NCBI GenBank assembly: GCA_965247815.1
Contig: CBDFHW010000034.1
Coordinates: 186,001 to 250,000 of the forward strand
Direction: 5' to 3'
DNA: 64,000 nucleotides
From: CBDAQA01 sp965247815
GTDB taxonomy: Bacteria; Planctomycetota; Phycisphaerae; Tepidisphaerales; Tepidisphaeraceae
Within the stretch, counting starts at the first letter, position 1. Every line of letters begins with the position of its first letter. Made by a program: the position numbers and the translations under genes. This document shows, one piece after another, positions 8,001 through 16,658 of the stretch. Below the pieces are notes generated by a model. It did no database searches, was not told the DNA's origin, and worked only from the letters and a program-made list of their open reading frames with translations.

Positions 8001-10590
8001 GCGTCGTGATCGCAGTGGCTTCGATCTTTTTGGAAGCGTCGGTCGGGGCGGAGACGAATCGGATGCCGCCGGCGTTCAAATTACCCGCGGCATCCCGGCT
8101 GGCGATCGCCCGTGGCCGGGTGATTTTCACCGAGTCGACGGCCAGTTCGCCGGCCGAGATTGCCGCGTTTTTGACGGAGATCTCGTCAAATCCGGTGAGT
8201 TCGGTCGGGCCATCGTGGTAGGTGAAATGGTCCGCGATCATCGTGACATTCATTTTCTCGTCCGTCGGCTGGTCGAGTGACAGCCGCACGTGCCCTGAAA
8301 GGCCGCCGTCCTTGAGAGTTGGTTCGATGCCCAGTGGTTTGAGGTACGACTTCAGACCGACCAGCGTGATCCCGGTGCCGGTCAGGTTCGCAGTCACATC
8401 CAGCCCGGTCGCCCGGGGCGTGATCTGGGCCGAAAGGTCCAGCGTCCTGGCGATTTCGTCCGCGACGAGCCGGGCGTGCGCGTAACCCCGTGGCGGTTTG
8501 CCCGGGGCGTCGAGTTCCGTCGTAAGATTGCCCGCTTCGAATCGCAGATCCGAGAGGCCGACCATTACCGCCGGCTGCACGGCCTGATCGTTCAGGTTCA
8601 CGTGAATGTCCTTCCAGACGAAGCTGCCGAGCGTGAGCCTCGGCAAGCCTGCGATCGTGGTTCCTTTCGCGGGTGCGCTCCGGGGCAATTCCTTCGCGGC
8701 CGTCACGGCGGTCTTCGCGCTGGTCACGGTTACGGTCTTCGCCGCCGTGGCGGTTTTCGTAGCCTGCCGCGGCTTGGTGCGGAACCCCACGGCCGAAAAA
8801 GTCCCGTTCGCGTTCCTTGTTGCCGATAGCGACGGACCGCTGATCTCGATCGCCTTGATGCCGATGCGGCCCGTGTCCGGCGCCAGCGTTGCGCCAATCA
8901 CCGAGACGCCGTTGAACGAAAGCAGCTCTGCCTCGTCTTTGTAAATGACTTTGCCGACTTTCATCTCGGCGGAAAGCTCGCCGGTATTCGAGACCGCTGC
9001 CGACGCGTCTAGGCTGGTGGTCATTGACCCGTTTTTCAACTGCGACTCGACCCCGATCAAGTCGAGATACGGCCCGGCCGCGTCGGGACGAATCCCGGTG
9101 ACCGCGAGCTCGGCGTGAAGCTTTTTCAGAGCGGCGAACGGCTGCGCGGTTCCCGACAGCTTGATATCGCCGATCACGCCCGGGGCGTGCAGAAGTCCGG
9201 TCAGGGTGACGATCGTGTTTAAATTCTGCGGGTCGTGGTTGATGTTCTTGGCCGATAATTCGTCGGCGATAAACGACACGTTTACTTCCGGTGTGACGCC
9301 TTGATCGTGCAAGGCGATACTCGCGTTATGGACTGCCGCTTCGTCCAGGCTCCAGGGCTCGGCGAGCATCGAGGCGAGAATCGCGGGCGGAGCCTGCGCC
9401 GGCTTCGGTGCAGAGGTCTGCGGTACCGGCACCGATGCGGGGGCCCCGGCCGATTGCGGTGGATGGTATTCGATGCCGAGCATACGCAGACTCCCATCGC
9501 CCGCGCGCCCGGCGGTCGCCCGCCCGCCTTCGATTAGCAGTTTGCCGAGGTGTACTGATTTGGTGTCGATGGCGGTCGCGGTCAGCGTCAGCTTGTCGAG
9601 CGCCATTGCCTCGGTGCCGTCGACGGTCGCGGACAGGTTTTCGAACGCAACGCTGCCGGTGAACCCTTCGGCGTTGTTCAGCGCCGCCGACGTCTTCACG
9701 TTGCCGGCGGCACGGATCGTGATGCTGTCGCCGGTGGGGGTGATCCCCAGCGGTTGCAGGTACGCGGCTGCCGACTTCAGCCGAACACCCCGGCATAGCA
9801 CGTCGATCTTCGCGTCCAGATTTTTGCCGCCGCTGGTCCCCTCGCCGGTGATCTTCAACGATTCGAGGATCGGATCGGCCGACAGGTTCATCTCGAATTT
9901 GGCCGGCGACGTGGTCGACCCGAGGTTGCTGAGCCGAAGGTCCATCGCGAGCTCGGTGTCCACCTCCGGGGTGATGCCCCGGTCGTGAATGTGCACGCGG
10001 ATGTGGCTGAGCCGGAGCGCGTCGAGCCGCAGCGGTGAAGCCAGGTCAATGGGTTGCGGCTTGCCAGATGCCACCGGCGCCGGCGGCGCGACCGCGGGCG
10101 TTGCGGTGGTGCTGACGAATCGGTCGAGCAGGGGAATGTGACCGTCGGCAGTTCGGTCGAGATTGACATCGACGCCGTCGGCTTCGGCCCGCCAGACGTT
10201 CAGATTTCCTTTGAGCAGGTTCATTACCGAGACGTTGCCGTGACAGTAGTCTGTTTGAAAAATCGCGGGGCCGCCTTCTTTCGGCGCGACCTTGATGCCC
10301 CAGATGCCGGCATCGCCGCTGAAGACATTCAGCTCGAGATTGTCGTACGAGCAGGTGAGCCCGTAAGTGGCGGCGATTTTCTGCAGCACCGCCGGGAGCG
10401 CGAGCGGGAGCAGACCGCGCACCGCGAAGAGCACGACGATCAGAACGCTGAACGTCCAGATGACCCGCCGTCGCCACCGTCCTGGTTTCTTAACCTTGGG
10501 TGATTTGGCGGGTTTGCTGGTCGGCTCCGGAGTTGGATCGGGCGTCGGATCGGGGGACGGGGGCGGTGTCGAGTCAGGGGTCGTGCTCAT
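5062..10590 (-). CDS. Very large AsmA-like DUF748 domain protein with six internal modules
   Basis: The protein has 1842 residues. A Pro/Thr-rich basic cytoplasmic N-terminus (residues 1-38) leads into one membrane segment (about 45-66); the rest should be periplasmic. A module recurs about six times. It opens with patterns such as LRLSHIRVHIHDRGITPEV or AAVHNASIALHDQGVTPEV and closes with patterns such as ITRPRAIASRDAAGNLNAGG, and Ala/Pro-rich linkers join the copies. The last quarter carries DUF748 features and a charged helical tail. AsmA/TamB-like proteins form long grooves that carry lipid between membranes; that role is inferred here. Its ATG overlaps the stop of the upstream lipoprotein gene (ATGA at 10587-10590), so translation is probably coupled. 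Confidence 0.82.
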   Translation of the reverse strand: MSTTPDSTPPPSPDPTPDPTPEPTSKPAKSPKVKKPGRWRRRVIWTFSVLIVVLFAVRGLLPLALPAVLQKIAATYGLTCSYDNLELNVFSGDAGIWGIKVAPKEGGPAIFQTDYCHGNVSVMNLLKGNLNVWRAEADGVDVNLDRTADGHIPLLDRFVSTTATPAVAPPAPVASGKPQPIDLASPLRLDALRLSHIRVHIHDRGITPEVDTELAMDLRLSNLGSTTSPAKFEMNLSADPILESLKITGEGTSGGKNLDAKIDVLCRGVRLKSAAAYLQPLGITPTGDSITIRAAGNVKTSAALNNAEGFTGSVAFENLSATVDGTEAMALDKLTLTATAIDTKSVHLGKLLIEGGRATAGRAGDGSLRMLGIEYHPPQSAGAPASVPVPQTSAPKPAQAPPAILASMLAEPWSLDEAAVHNASIALHDQGVTPEVNVSFIADELSAKNINHDPQNLNTIVTLTGLLHAPGVIGDIKLSGTAQPFAALKKLHAELAVTGIRPDAAGPYLDLIGVESQLKNGSMTTSLDASAAVSNTGELSAEMKVGKVIYKDEAELLSFNGVSVIGATLAPDTGRIGIKAIEISGPSLSATRNANGTFSAVGFRTKPRQATKTATAAKTVTVTSAKTAVTAAKELPRSAPAKGTTIAGLPRLTLGSFVWKDIHVNLNDQAVQPAVMVGLSDLRFEAGNLTTELDAPGKPPRGYAHARLVADEIARTLDLSAQITPRATGLDVTANLTGTGITLVGLKSYLKPLGIEPTLKDGGLSGHVRLSLDQPTDEKMNVTMIADHFTYHDGPTELTGFDEISVKNAAISAGELAVDSVKITRPRAIASRDAAGNLNAGGIRFVSAPTDASKKIEATAITTPVNSPARPAVTELPPATQPTLEVAAPFVVSVKQFAIEDSAIQWSDAATRTPVNITSGATVHLDNFVFGKAAAPATLSVVARADGAADNCTITGKILTGADSQSAQLDVSGTGLRAGPLAVYFPPGLKSSLKSGRLHTSIDAAVSRNPVGGLAASLKIGASDFRDGPADPPLFRLDSVHLIVPRIDLPDTALAVDEISSAGVETHAEKAVDGSIRLLGLSLGGNAASDQTNPPAVAAAVRVTPATMPAVAAAANPAAPESVADRLAAAHKVLPLVTLEKLDLNLGKLSLTDLSRPDSQPLVVRDLNVRNVNRVEWLGKDAAAKPPTHLQLTCRVDPVIDHVLIDTIVAPFVKHPTLQIDFAATGVRGDGLTGLVPELKPKLDGADLTNGSLTAHFEAEAKLDRRSPLDFDLSHGFDLSFLLNKVYYRQKPDGPVLVGVDEVQAESIRVQPAQSVVRVKELDITKPIGLISQDEAGIHALGWVLKLPKPQPAAPATQPAVVVAKESTNKPIAPPRPAEKPAGEVRIDKLVISGVDAQFNDFAVNPPMMIPLNGLEVEVRNLSTLDPYEDRPIRFSAIVNSGKVKLKERPKAGGGIGGLLGGALAEKSDAPPVRMEDRDLFAQITANGEVSLFPRLHGWAKTSVSGLDLAALEGVATQAGVKLTNGLYDSAVDVKFNPDGSVATESRFILTDLSLSEPSDGPISKALNLPAPLDAAIGAVQGADGSIVFPLKVAVQPDNISYSAVGVAAASGVGQVLVTAIAAAPLKAAGDVGALFGVAGDKKSAQADTVDVPFRAGSIALETGSTRILAGLVEKMQADPSLTATVTHQLGAGDVLRAAERANPSPEQCDALQRRLRTRKVELLNLRADTAGRARAQLMSQGTSGAAPAMQQLAAIDRELAGTEDSLDQVCDLLRPGAEKQAERRTRSVALRIAEVRLAEVKAMLLASGLPEIADRVKVVAPRFNPGQDADGLVLITTVQKK

Positions 10591-12041
10591 GGTGCACCTG
10601 TAGGAGCGTTTATGGGTTCACTGGTCGGCGGGTTCAAAGCGTGTTCGAGCTGCTTCTGCCGCTGCTTTGCCGGCGCGAGCGGGTCGAACCCGACCGGTTC
10701 GTGGCCGTGCGATTTCAGCCAGTCGAACGCCCGGACCCGCGACGCGGGGCTTCCGTCTTCGAGATAAATCGTGTTCTCGGCGATCAGGCGGTTGTCGAAA
10801 TCTGCCCGGCTGTTCGACCCGGTCAGCACGTCGTTCAGCGACGAAGGATGACGACCGACTTCGCCGGTGTGGGCCGTGAGCACGGCGGCCAATTCGTCCG
10901 GCAGCTTCGCGCCGTTGGTGCTATTTGCGGCGGCGTCGAACTGCCTGGCGAGCACGGCCAGCGCGGCGCGATCCAACTGCCAGCCGAGCGTCGGCGACGG
11001 CTGCGAACCGGGCGGAATCTTCGCCGACTCGACCACCTGTTGCAGCGTCGCGTCGCTCGCTTCCATCGCGATATCTTCGGCCAACGATGCGTGGGTTTGA
11101 TTGGCGAGCAAGGCGAGCGAAGTCCGCCGGTGCGAAGGCGAGTTCATGCCGGCAATGGCGGCCGCGATCGTGGCGTCCTGCCCGGCCTGGCCGCTGGAGA
11201 TTTCGAGTCGCGGGCGCGCTAAGTGCGCAGTGATCTGGTTGATCGCCAGCGTGTTGGCCGCGACGTGAACGGCATCGGTCGTCCCGGGCGAAATGCTGAC
11301 AAGAATTCCGACGGCCGAGCTTTCGGCGTGGTCGAAACGGAAAGGCACGATGAACCCCGTGATCGAATTCGGTTGCCCCGACAGCTCGACCATTGCCTGC
11401 TCAGTGCGCAGTTGCGGTGAGGTCGCCGCGGCTTGGTCCTTGATCAACAACGCAACGCGTGGCGGTACCGAAGTGTCGGTCGATCGCGATACCATCACCC
11501 GCAAGCTTCGGTGCATTTGAGCAGCGGTGATTGGATCGAGGATCGAGTCGGGGTCGGCGGCCGAAAAGTCGGCGGTAACGCCCGGCGGCAGGGCACCGGC
11601 GAGCGCCGCGATCTGCCGGAGCCGGCCGGCACCAGCCGACCGCAGCAGTGCCGGGAAATCGGTCGTGTCTTTCGGGTCGACCACCTGAATGTTCCGGGTC
11701 AGTTCCTCGGCCGGCAGCAAAGCGTTCCGAGACCCAGTGGCGCTCATCAACGTCGCACGGCTGCCCAGCGGCGTGAAATCAGACGCCGGGATTTTCTCCA
11801 GGGCAATCAGTGTTACGCGGACGTCCAGCGCGCCGGCAGGGTCGTCCGACGGGACGGTGGTCGGCCCGACGCCCGGGCCCGACAACGGCGTCCCTAAAAA
11901 ATGATCCACAGAGACCAGCGACGTCGGCACCGGGAGCGGTTTATGCGGCGGTACAGCGGCCGGGCGGCAACCGATCATAGAAATGAATACGGCTGCAATT
12001 GTGTGATGCAAACGCGGGCGTAATTTTCGAAAGTCAGGCAT
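10587..12041 (-). CDS. Putative lipoprotein, partner of the DUF748 protein
   Basis: This is a 484-residue protein of unrecognised family. The N-terminus (HHTIAAVFISMIGC) looks like a lipoprotein signal peptide ending in a lipobox-type MIGC, so it is probably lipid-anchored on the periplasmic side. The body is rich in Ala, Thr and Pro, with repeated SVDH/ITGF/TAD-type beta-rich segments and no catalytic motif that I can see. The stop codon overlaps the start of the giant DUF748 gene by four bases, which argues that the two products are made together and may act in one envelope complex. The start at 12041 is the only one that leaves a signal peptide. Confidence 0.7.
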   Translation of the reverse strand: MPDFRKLRPRLHHTIAAVFISMIGCRPAAVPPHKPLPVPTSLVSVDHFLGTPLSGPGVGPTTVPSDDPAGALDVRVTLIALEKIPASDFTPLGSRATLMSATGSRNALLPAEELTRNIQVVDPKDTTDFPALLRSAGAGRLRQIAALAGALPPGVTADFSAADPDSILDPITAAQMHRSLRVMVSRSTDTSVPPRVALLIKDQAAATSPQLRTEQAMVELSGQPNSITGFIVPFRFDHAESSAVGILVSISPGTTDAVHVAANTLAINQITAHLARPRLEISSGQAGQDATIAAAIAGMNSPSHRRTSLALLANQTHASLAEDIAMEASDATLQQVVESAKIPPGSQPSPTLGWQLDRAALAVLARQFDAAANSTNGAKLPDELAAVLTAHTGEVGRHPSSLNDVLTGSNSRADFDNRLIAENTIYLEDGSPASRVRAFDWLKSHGHEPVGFDPLAPAKQRQKQLEHALNPPTSEPINAPTGAP

Positions 12042-12188
12042 CGGTCAATCACCAGGTTAAGGCAAACCGATGATACCGGTCTCTGCGGTTTTGTGGCAAA
12101 AAGCGACAAAGTTCCCGGCTAGGAATTTCACTCGCGTCGGGACGCGAAGCGGCTGGGAATGGTGCACGGCGTTTTGGAGAGGAACGGG

Positions 12189-13478
12189 TTACACGGACCG
12201 TTGGCGTCGCGCGGAGATGCTGCGGTAGACGGCCATCCACCGCTGGATCAAATCGGACCAGCGGTACCCCTCGGCCAGCGCGCGAGCCCGGCCGGCCTGG
12301 CCCATGCGGTCGGCCAGCTCCCCGTCGGTGGCGAGCCGGTCCAGCGTCTGTGCCAGTTCGTCGATGACCTGTCCTTCACTCACGGGTTTGATCAGCACGC
12401 CACATTCCGGGGTCACCAGCAGTTGCGGCCCGCCCCAGTCCAAGGCGACCACGGGAAGCCCGAGCATCATCGCTTCCTGTACGACGATCCCGTTGGCTTC
12501 GAGAAAGCTCGGCAGCACGAACGCCCGGAACTGCTGCAAGGTCTCGGCGACCTTGGAATGTTCCTTGATCCACTCGATGAACGTGACCCGACCGGTGAGA
12601 TTCAACTCGCGGGTGAGCCGCTCGAGATTCGCCCGTTCCGGTCCCCGGCCGATGATCGTCAGTTCGATCGGATTCTTCGTCCTGGCCATCGCGCGCAAAA
12701 TCAGGTCGGTCCCCTTGTGGTCCGCGAGTCGGCCGTTGTGCACGAACTTCAAGTTCACACCTTGGTGGACGGCCCGGGGAAGGTCGTGCAACCGGTCGGG
12801 GATTCCACTGTCGGCGGAGGTCACGAACTGTTCTGGCCGACAACCGGCGATCCGCAGCGAGCCGGCCGTTCGTTCCCCGCCGGCGACCAGCAGCGCGTCG
12901 GCCGACTGCTTGCCGCGGAATAATAAACGGTGCGTGATCTGCACGACCGGATGGCAGACGCGCTTGAACCAGTTGGTCCAGTTCTCGCGGTGGCGGAAGC
13001 CGGGCGGAAAGTAGATGTTCCCATTCACCGGCCCGATGACGACCGGCGCCTCGCGGATGCGGAACGCCGGCAGCGCCGGCGACACCGGCGCGGTGTAGTG
13101 CACCACGGCTGTGGGCTCATTCTTCAAAAGCGATTTGGCGATCTGCGCGGCGTGGTACTGGAAAATGATTCGCAGCAACGGCCGCAGTACCCACAGTTTC
13201 CAAATGTTCCGCTGCAGGGCAGTGTTCGTGACGTAAGAGATCGCCAAGTCGGGATATTTCGCCGACAGTTCGTGTCGATTGCGTTCGTGCGTGATCTGAT
13301 GCGCCTTCACGCCCTGACGCAGAAGTTCCTGCCAGATCTGAAAGGCTTTCATCGCCTCTCCGCCCATTTGCTCGGACACGTTGGGGGCGATCAGGATGAC
13401 CGGGGGAACGTCGGGGGCGGGGGACTGAACGGCCGCCGCCGAGCGGTCAAAAGAGTCGGCCGGGGGCGACAGCGTCAT
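12189..13478 (-). CDS. Glycosyltransferase family 4 protein
   Basis: The protein has 429 residues with a two-domain GT-B layout. The C-terminal half holds the GT4 pattern: LKFVHNGRLADHKGTDLILRA with ELTIIGRGPE, then FVLPSFLEANGIVVQEAMML and GLPVVALDWGGPQLLV. The Glu in this E-x7-E-like segment is the usual nucleotide-sugar contact. It transfers a sugar from an activated donor, most likely in cell-surface polysaccharide or glycan assembly; donor and acceptor cannot be read from sequence. It stands alone on the reverse strand, but rfbB and an asparagine synthase-like gene elsewhere in the window are common company for surface glycan loci. Confidence 0.85.
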   Translation of the reverse strand: MTLSPPADSFDRSAAAVQSPAPDVPPVILIAPNVSEQMGGEAMKAFQIWQELLRQGVKAHQITHERNRHELSAKYPDLAISYVTNTALQRNIWKLWVLRPLLRIIFQYHAAQIAKSLLKNEPTAVVHYTAPVSPALPAFRIREAPVVIGPVNGNIYFPPGFRHRENWTNWFKRVCHPVVQITHRLLFRGKQSADALLVAGGERTAGSLRIAGCRPEQFVTSADSGIPDRLHDLPRAVHQGVNLKFVHNGRLADHKGTDLILRAMARTKNPIELTIIGRGPERANLERLTRELNLTGRVTFIEWIKEHSKVAETLQQFRAFVLPSFLEANGIVVQEAMMLGLPVVALDWGGPQLLVTPECGVLIKPVSEGQVIDELAQTLDRLATDGELADRMGQAGRARALAEGYRWSDLIQRWMAVYRSISARRQRSV

Positions 13479-13583
13479 GACCGGGAGTCTAATGACGGGC
13501 TCCGGCCGAGTCTAGGCGGCAGTCGATGCGACTCCGTGGTTCGGCTCGGATTTACAATTCAGATAACGGTGTTCAGAACCTTC

Positions 13584-13652
13584 GTTTAGCGTCTGTCCGG
13601 AAGGGACGCCTTTCGCGGGGGAAAATGCGTCCCTGCGGGACAGCCGCTAAAC
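13584..13652. repeat. GTTTAGCGGC-family inverted repeat (copy 1)
   Basis: GTTTAGCGTCTGTCC begins and GGACAGCCGCTAAAC ends the element, with an inner AAGGGACGC/GCGTCCCTG stem. It lies between the glycosyltransferase gene and the 3' end of the four-helix membrane protein gene. Confidence 0.85.
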
Positions 13653-13737
13653 AGGAATTTTTGGCAGTAGCATCCAGAGTTTGAGTGAGGTGCGCCGAAG
13701 TGGCGTGCGAACGCGGGGCTGGCTGCCAACAAAGTGA

Positions 13738-14487
13738 TCACGTCGGCGGACCTTCGTCGGTTTTCGGATCGACCGGCGTTGTGGGTTTTGGGTCGACAGG
13801 AAGACTCGGGGGAGCTGCAGGCGGCACGGGCGTCTGCTCGGACGCGGTCGCATACCCTTGTGGCGCGTACGGTGAGGTCGGGTATCCCTGCTGTTGCTGC
13901 TGGGCGTACGCCTGCATGTTCTGCTGGTATTGCCAGTATTGAGCCGCGTATTGTTGTTGGGCGGTCGCGACTTTCCCGGAGACCCGGAACGCGGCGACCA
14001 GCCAGGACAGCAGCAGCCCGAAAACCGAAACGATGCCGAGCCCCATGCAGATGGCGAAGCCGGATTTCGCGTCCAGCCGCTGGCTGAACAAGCCGGCCAC
14101 CGTATTGATCAGCCAGTAACCAGTCATCAGCCCGACGAGGATCGACGCCGACAGGGTCGGCCCGCGCCTGCCCCGGCGGACGAAGAATCCGAGCACGATC
14201 AGCAGCACGGACGGGATCAGGCAGATCACGCCGGCGACCGGAAAGACTACGTCGATCGGCGCGTGCGCTGCCTCGGAGAATTGCTGCCGCATTTGATCCG
14301 CCTGCGGGCCCGGGGCGGCGCGGAGAATCATCGGCATCGAAATGAAGCAGGTTCCCAGCAGCATCCCGAGTGGTCCGAGGATCCACATTAGCACGCTGGC
14401 CCGCCGGGCCGGCGCGAGCAGGTCCGGCGGGGCGGCATAGTTGAGTGACACGTTCGGCGGGTAATAAGGCGAAGGGTACTGCGACAT
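13738..14487 (-). CDS. Four-helix membrane protein with Gln/Tyr/Pro-rich tail
   Basis: I place the start at 14487 (MSQYPSPYYPP), giving 249 residues; the frame is open further upstream but without homology-like content. A short Tyr/Pro-rich N-terminus is followed by about four hydrophobic helices (beginning VLMWILGPLGMLLG, VVFPVAGVICLIPSVLLIV, ASILVGLMTGYWLINTVAG and ICMGLGIVSVFGLLLSWLV). After these comes a cytoplasmic-looking tail rich in Gln, Tyr and Ala (QQQYAAQYWQYQQ) and then a Pro/Asp-rich end. I do not recognise a family. It is divergent from the cyclodeaminase gene, whose start lies about 100 bases away. Confidence 0.65.
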   Translation of the reverse strand: MSQYPSPYYPPNVSLNYAAPPDLLAPARRASVLMWILGPLGMLLGTCFISMPMILRAAPGPQADQMRQQFSEAAHAPIDVVFPVAGVICLIPSVLLIVLGFFVRRGRRGPTLSASILVGLMTGYWLINTVAGLFSQRLDAKSGFAICMGLGIVSVFGLLLSWLVAAFRVSGKVATAQQQYAAQYWQYQQNMQAYAQQQQQGYPTSPYAPQGYATASEQTPVPPAAPPSLPVDPKPTTPVDPKTDEGPPT

Positions 14488-14585
14488 TCGCCGGCATTCT
14501 AAGTGCCATGGCAGGGAATGAAAATGGCGATCGACCCGACGCGGCAGAATTGACACGCGGGAACGCCGGCGCGAAAACGTCGATC

Positions 14586-15203
14586 ATGTACGACCGCAGC
14601 AACACGATCGACCAATTCCTGACCGCAACGGCCGCCCGCCAACCGACGCCCGGCGGGGGCAGCGTTGCCGGGCTCGCGGGGGCGCTCGCCGCGGCGATCG
14701 GGGAAATGGTGCTCAGTTACAGCATCGGTAAAAAAGATCTGCTGACGTTCGAACCGGAATTAAAACGGGCCGCACACGAGTTGCAAAACGCCCGCGAGGT
14801 GTTGCTTCGATTGATGGTCGAGGACCAGGAGGCGTACGCCGAGCTGACGGCTGTCCGCAAACTGCCAGCCGATTCGGCCGACCGACAGGAACGGCTGCCC
14901 GCCGCGGTCTTGGCGTGCGTCCGGGGGCCGCAGGGGATCGGTGCGACGGCAGTCATGATCCTGCAACTCTGCGAACGGGTGGTCGACAAGGTGAATCCGT
15001 GGTTGCTGTCCGACCTGGCAGTCTCGGCCGACCTGGCGACGGCGACCGCGCGGTGCGCGAGCTACAACGTGCGGGTGAACCTTCCCAGCGTGGAGAATGT
15101 GGCGGATCGAGAACGTTTTCGAACCGAGACTGACCAGATGCTGGCCGACGCGATTGAACGAATCCAGCGTGTCTCGCCGAAGATATGGAAGAGAATCGCC
15201 TGA
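14586..15203 (+). CDS. Cyclodeaminase/cyclohydrolase family protein (FchA-like)
   Basis: This 205-residue protein matches the all-helical formiminotetrahydrofolate cyclodeaminase/methenyl-THF cyclohydrolase family. The N-terminus TIDQFLTATAARQPTPGGGS followed by VAGLAGALAAAIGEMVLSYS is the family hallmark, and helices continue to the C-terminus. Relatives interconvert formimino- or methenyl-tetrahydrofolate with methylene forms in one-carbon metabolism. The start at 14586 matches the family N-terminus; 14508 is an alternative upstream ATG. A 5-formyltetrahydrofolate cyclo-ligase gene lies 11 kb downstream, but the two are not in an operon. Confidence 0.86.
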   Translation: MYDRSNTIDQFLTATAARQPTPGGGSVAGLAGALAAAIGEMVLSYSIGKKDLLTFEPELKRAAHELQNAREVLLRLMVEDQEAYAELTAVRKLPADSADRQERLPAAVLACVRGPQGIGATAVMILQLCERVVDKVNPWLLSDLAVSADLATATARCASYNVRVNLPSVENVADRERFRTETDQMLADAIERIQRVSPKIWKRIA

Positions 15204-15243
15204 CGTTCCGCACGAAGTCCACAGTTCGAAGAAGCGTACGACG

Positions 15244-15474
15244 ATGCCTGATCATCTTGATATCACCGACATCTCCCCGCGTGAGCCTGCGAGGCCAACA
15301 CCGTCGTCGACGCCGTTCCTGCAGGTCGAGTTCGCGTGTTGTAAAAGCTATCAGCGGGTCTATCGCAGCCCAGACGGCCAGACGTACCAGGGCCGGTGCC
15401 CGCGGTGTGGGAAGCCGGTGAAATTCGTCGTCGGCGAAGGCGGGACCAATTCCCGGTCCTTCGTCGTCTATTAA
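15244..15474 (+). CDS. Small zinc-ribbon-like protein
   Basis: This 76-residue protein begins MPDHLDITDISPREP. Its second half carries four Cys in a compact arrangement: CC at about residues 34-35, then CPRCGKPVKF. This resembles a small rubredoxin/zinc-ribbon knuckle. It follows the cyclodeaminase gene by 40 bases on the same strand and ends convergently, its stop overlapping the stop of the opposite-strand lipoprotein gene by a few bases. The function is unknown. The Cys placement suggests metal binding, but one knuckle (CC) is atypical. Confidence 0.6.
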   Translation: MPDHLDITDISPREPARPTPSSTPFLQVEFACCKSYQRVYRSPDGQTYQGRCPRCGKPVKFVVGEGGTNSRSFVVY

Positions 15475-16277
15475 TGACCCGGCGACGACTTCTCCAGATC
15501 AATATCGGTTATCTGCCAGTGGTGCACGTTGACGTCGAACGGGCTTTTCAGCTCTTCGTCAAAAACGGTCGGGAACACGACTCCGGCGATGCGGATGGGA
15601 TTGCGAAGATAAACATCGGCAACCGCTCCTTTGGTGCTCTGCATTCCCTCAACCGTCATCCGGACCCGGCGGACGAAATGCTTGCCGCGATCGATCGAAA
15701 CGATGACGCGATCCTCGACGCTGTTGCCGATGCCCGGCCGAAGAACCGCCAGCAGGTCGTCGCAGTCCATGTCGTCAACACTGCTGGTCCCCAGCGACTG
15801 AACGACGGCGTGCCGTTCCAAGAAGAACGCCGGGCCGAACAGAAACATGCGGTACCCATCCGCCACGAGCGCGGCGGCGTCCTGAACGTCGGAATCGGCG
15901 TTGTCTATATTGTTATAGGCAACCCGCGTGGTTGTCGGGGTTCGCTTTACATACTTCTGACCCCCCGGACCGGTGTGGTATTGCTCTACGGATCGGTCGG
16001 CAACCGCGTACCGCTCCTTGGAATTTCCGCGGAATTGCTTGTCGACCAGCACCGGCTGTACTTTTGCGACGATATCCGCGCCCCATTCGCCGTGATAGCG
16101 GACATCGACGGCCGCGAGACGCAGGAGCGCGTTCGAGCCTTCGGCATTGGCCGCCTGATGCAGCAACTCGACCGCACGAGCATCACTGCCGTCATGAGTC
16201 GACAACGGAACTGAAGCACACCCGGCCGCGAGCAGCGCGACTGCGTTCATTGCTATATAGATAGACAGCGCCTTCAT
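15471..16277 (-). CDS. Putative lipoprotein
   Basis: With the start at 16277 the protein (268 residues) opens MKALSIYIAMNAVALLAAGC, a good lipoprotein signal peptide with lipobox LAAGC. The mature part is a beta-rich sequence with conserved-looking stretches such as KTRVAYNNIDN-like and DVYLRNPIRIAGVVFPTVFD. The alternation of beta strands and the ending VFPTVFDEELKSPFDVNVH recall outer-membrane lipoprotein carrier folds (LolA-like), but I cannot assign a family. It lies downstream of the tiny His/Trp-rich lipoprotein on the same strand. Confidence 0.65.
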   Translation of the reverse strand: MKALSIYIAMNAVALLAAGCASVPLSTHDGSDARAVELLHQAANAEGSNALLRLAAVDVRYHGEWGADIVAKVQPVLVDKQFRGNSKERYAVADRSVEQYHTGPGGQKYVKRTPTTTRVAYNNIDNADSDVQDAAALVADGYRMFLFGPAFFLERHAVVQSLGTSSVDDMDCDDLLAVLRPGIGNSVEDRVIVSIDRGKHFVRRVRMTVEGMQSTKGAVADVYLRNPIRIAGVVFPTVFDEELKSPFDVNVHHWQITDIDLEKSSPGH

Positions 16278-16322
16278 CGCCCGATTGAAGGCGAGCCGGC
16301 GCCCAAAAGCAAAGCCTCGCAA

Positions 16323-16463
16323 TCACCATCGGTGCCAATGGTGCCAGTGATGCTCGTGCTCGACAATGATGCACCCGCTCAGGCTGCTGACACCCAGACC
16401 GGACAGAACGGTGATCAGAACGAGTTTCACGAACCCATGTTTTTTCAGTTGTTTATAAGGCAT
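16323..16463 (-). CDS. Tiny His/Trp-rich lipoprotein
   Basis: This is a 46-residue protein starting at 16463 (MPYKQLKKHGFVKLVLITVL). On the coding strand AGGAG lies eight bases before this ATG, which decides the start over the longer frame that begins at 16580. A basic N-terminus and a hydrophobic helix lead to the lipobox SLSGC. The mature peptide is only about 16 residues, ending EHEHHWHHWHRW. Such a His-dense tail could bind a metal at the membrane surface; that is inference. The product would be one of the smallest lipoproteins. It precedes another lipoprotein gene on the same strand. Confidence 0.6.
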   Translation of the reverse strand: MPYKQLKKHGFVKLVLITVLSGLGVSSLSGCIIVEHEHHWHHWHRW

Positions 16464-16584
16464 AATCGTCTCCTGAAGCAAAAGACAATGGTCTCTCCGG
16501 AAGGTTAGCAGGCGATCACATTTGATCGCAGTAATGGAGTTCGCCGTGATGCGTGATGAACGTGACGGGAGTTTCGCCACACCG

Positions 16585-16658
16585 GTTTAGCGGTCACCCC
16601 GAAAGGGCACGGTCGGGGTGGTCACACGACGGGCGCTCCTTCGGAGCAGCCGCTAAAC
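16585..16658. repeat. GTTTAGCGGC-family inverted repeat (copy 2)
   Basis: The arms GTTTAGCGG and CCGCTAAAC are kept while the middle (CACCCCGAAAGGGC..., CTCCTTCGGAGC) is different from the other copies. It reaches into the last codons of asnB, so the arm supplies part of that gene's end. Confidence 0.75.
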
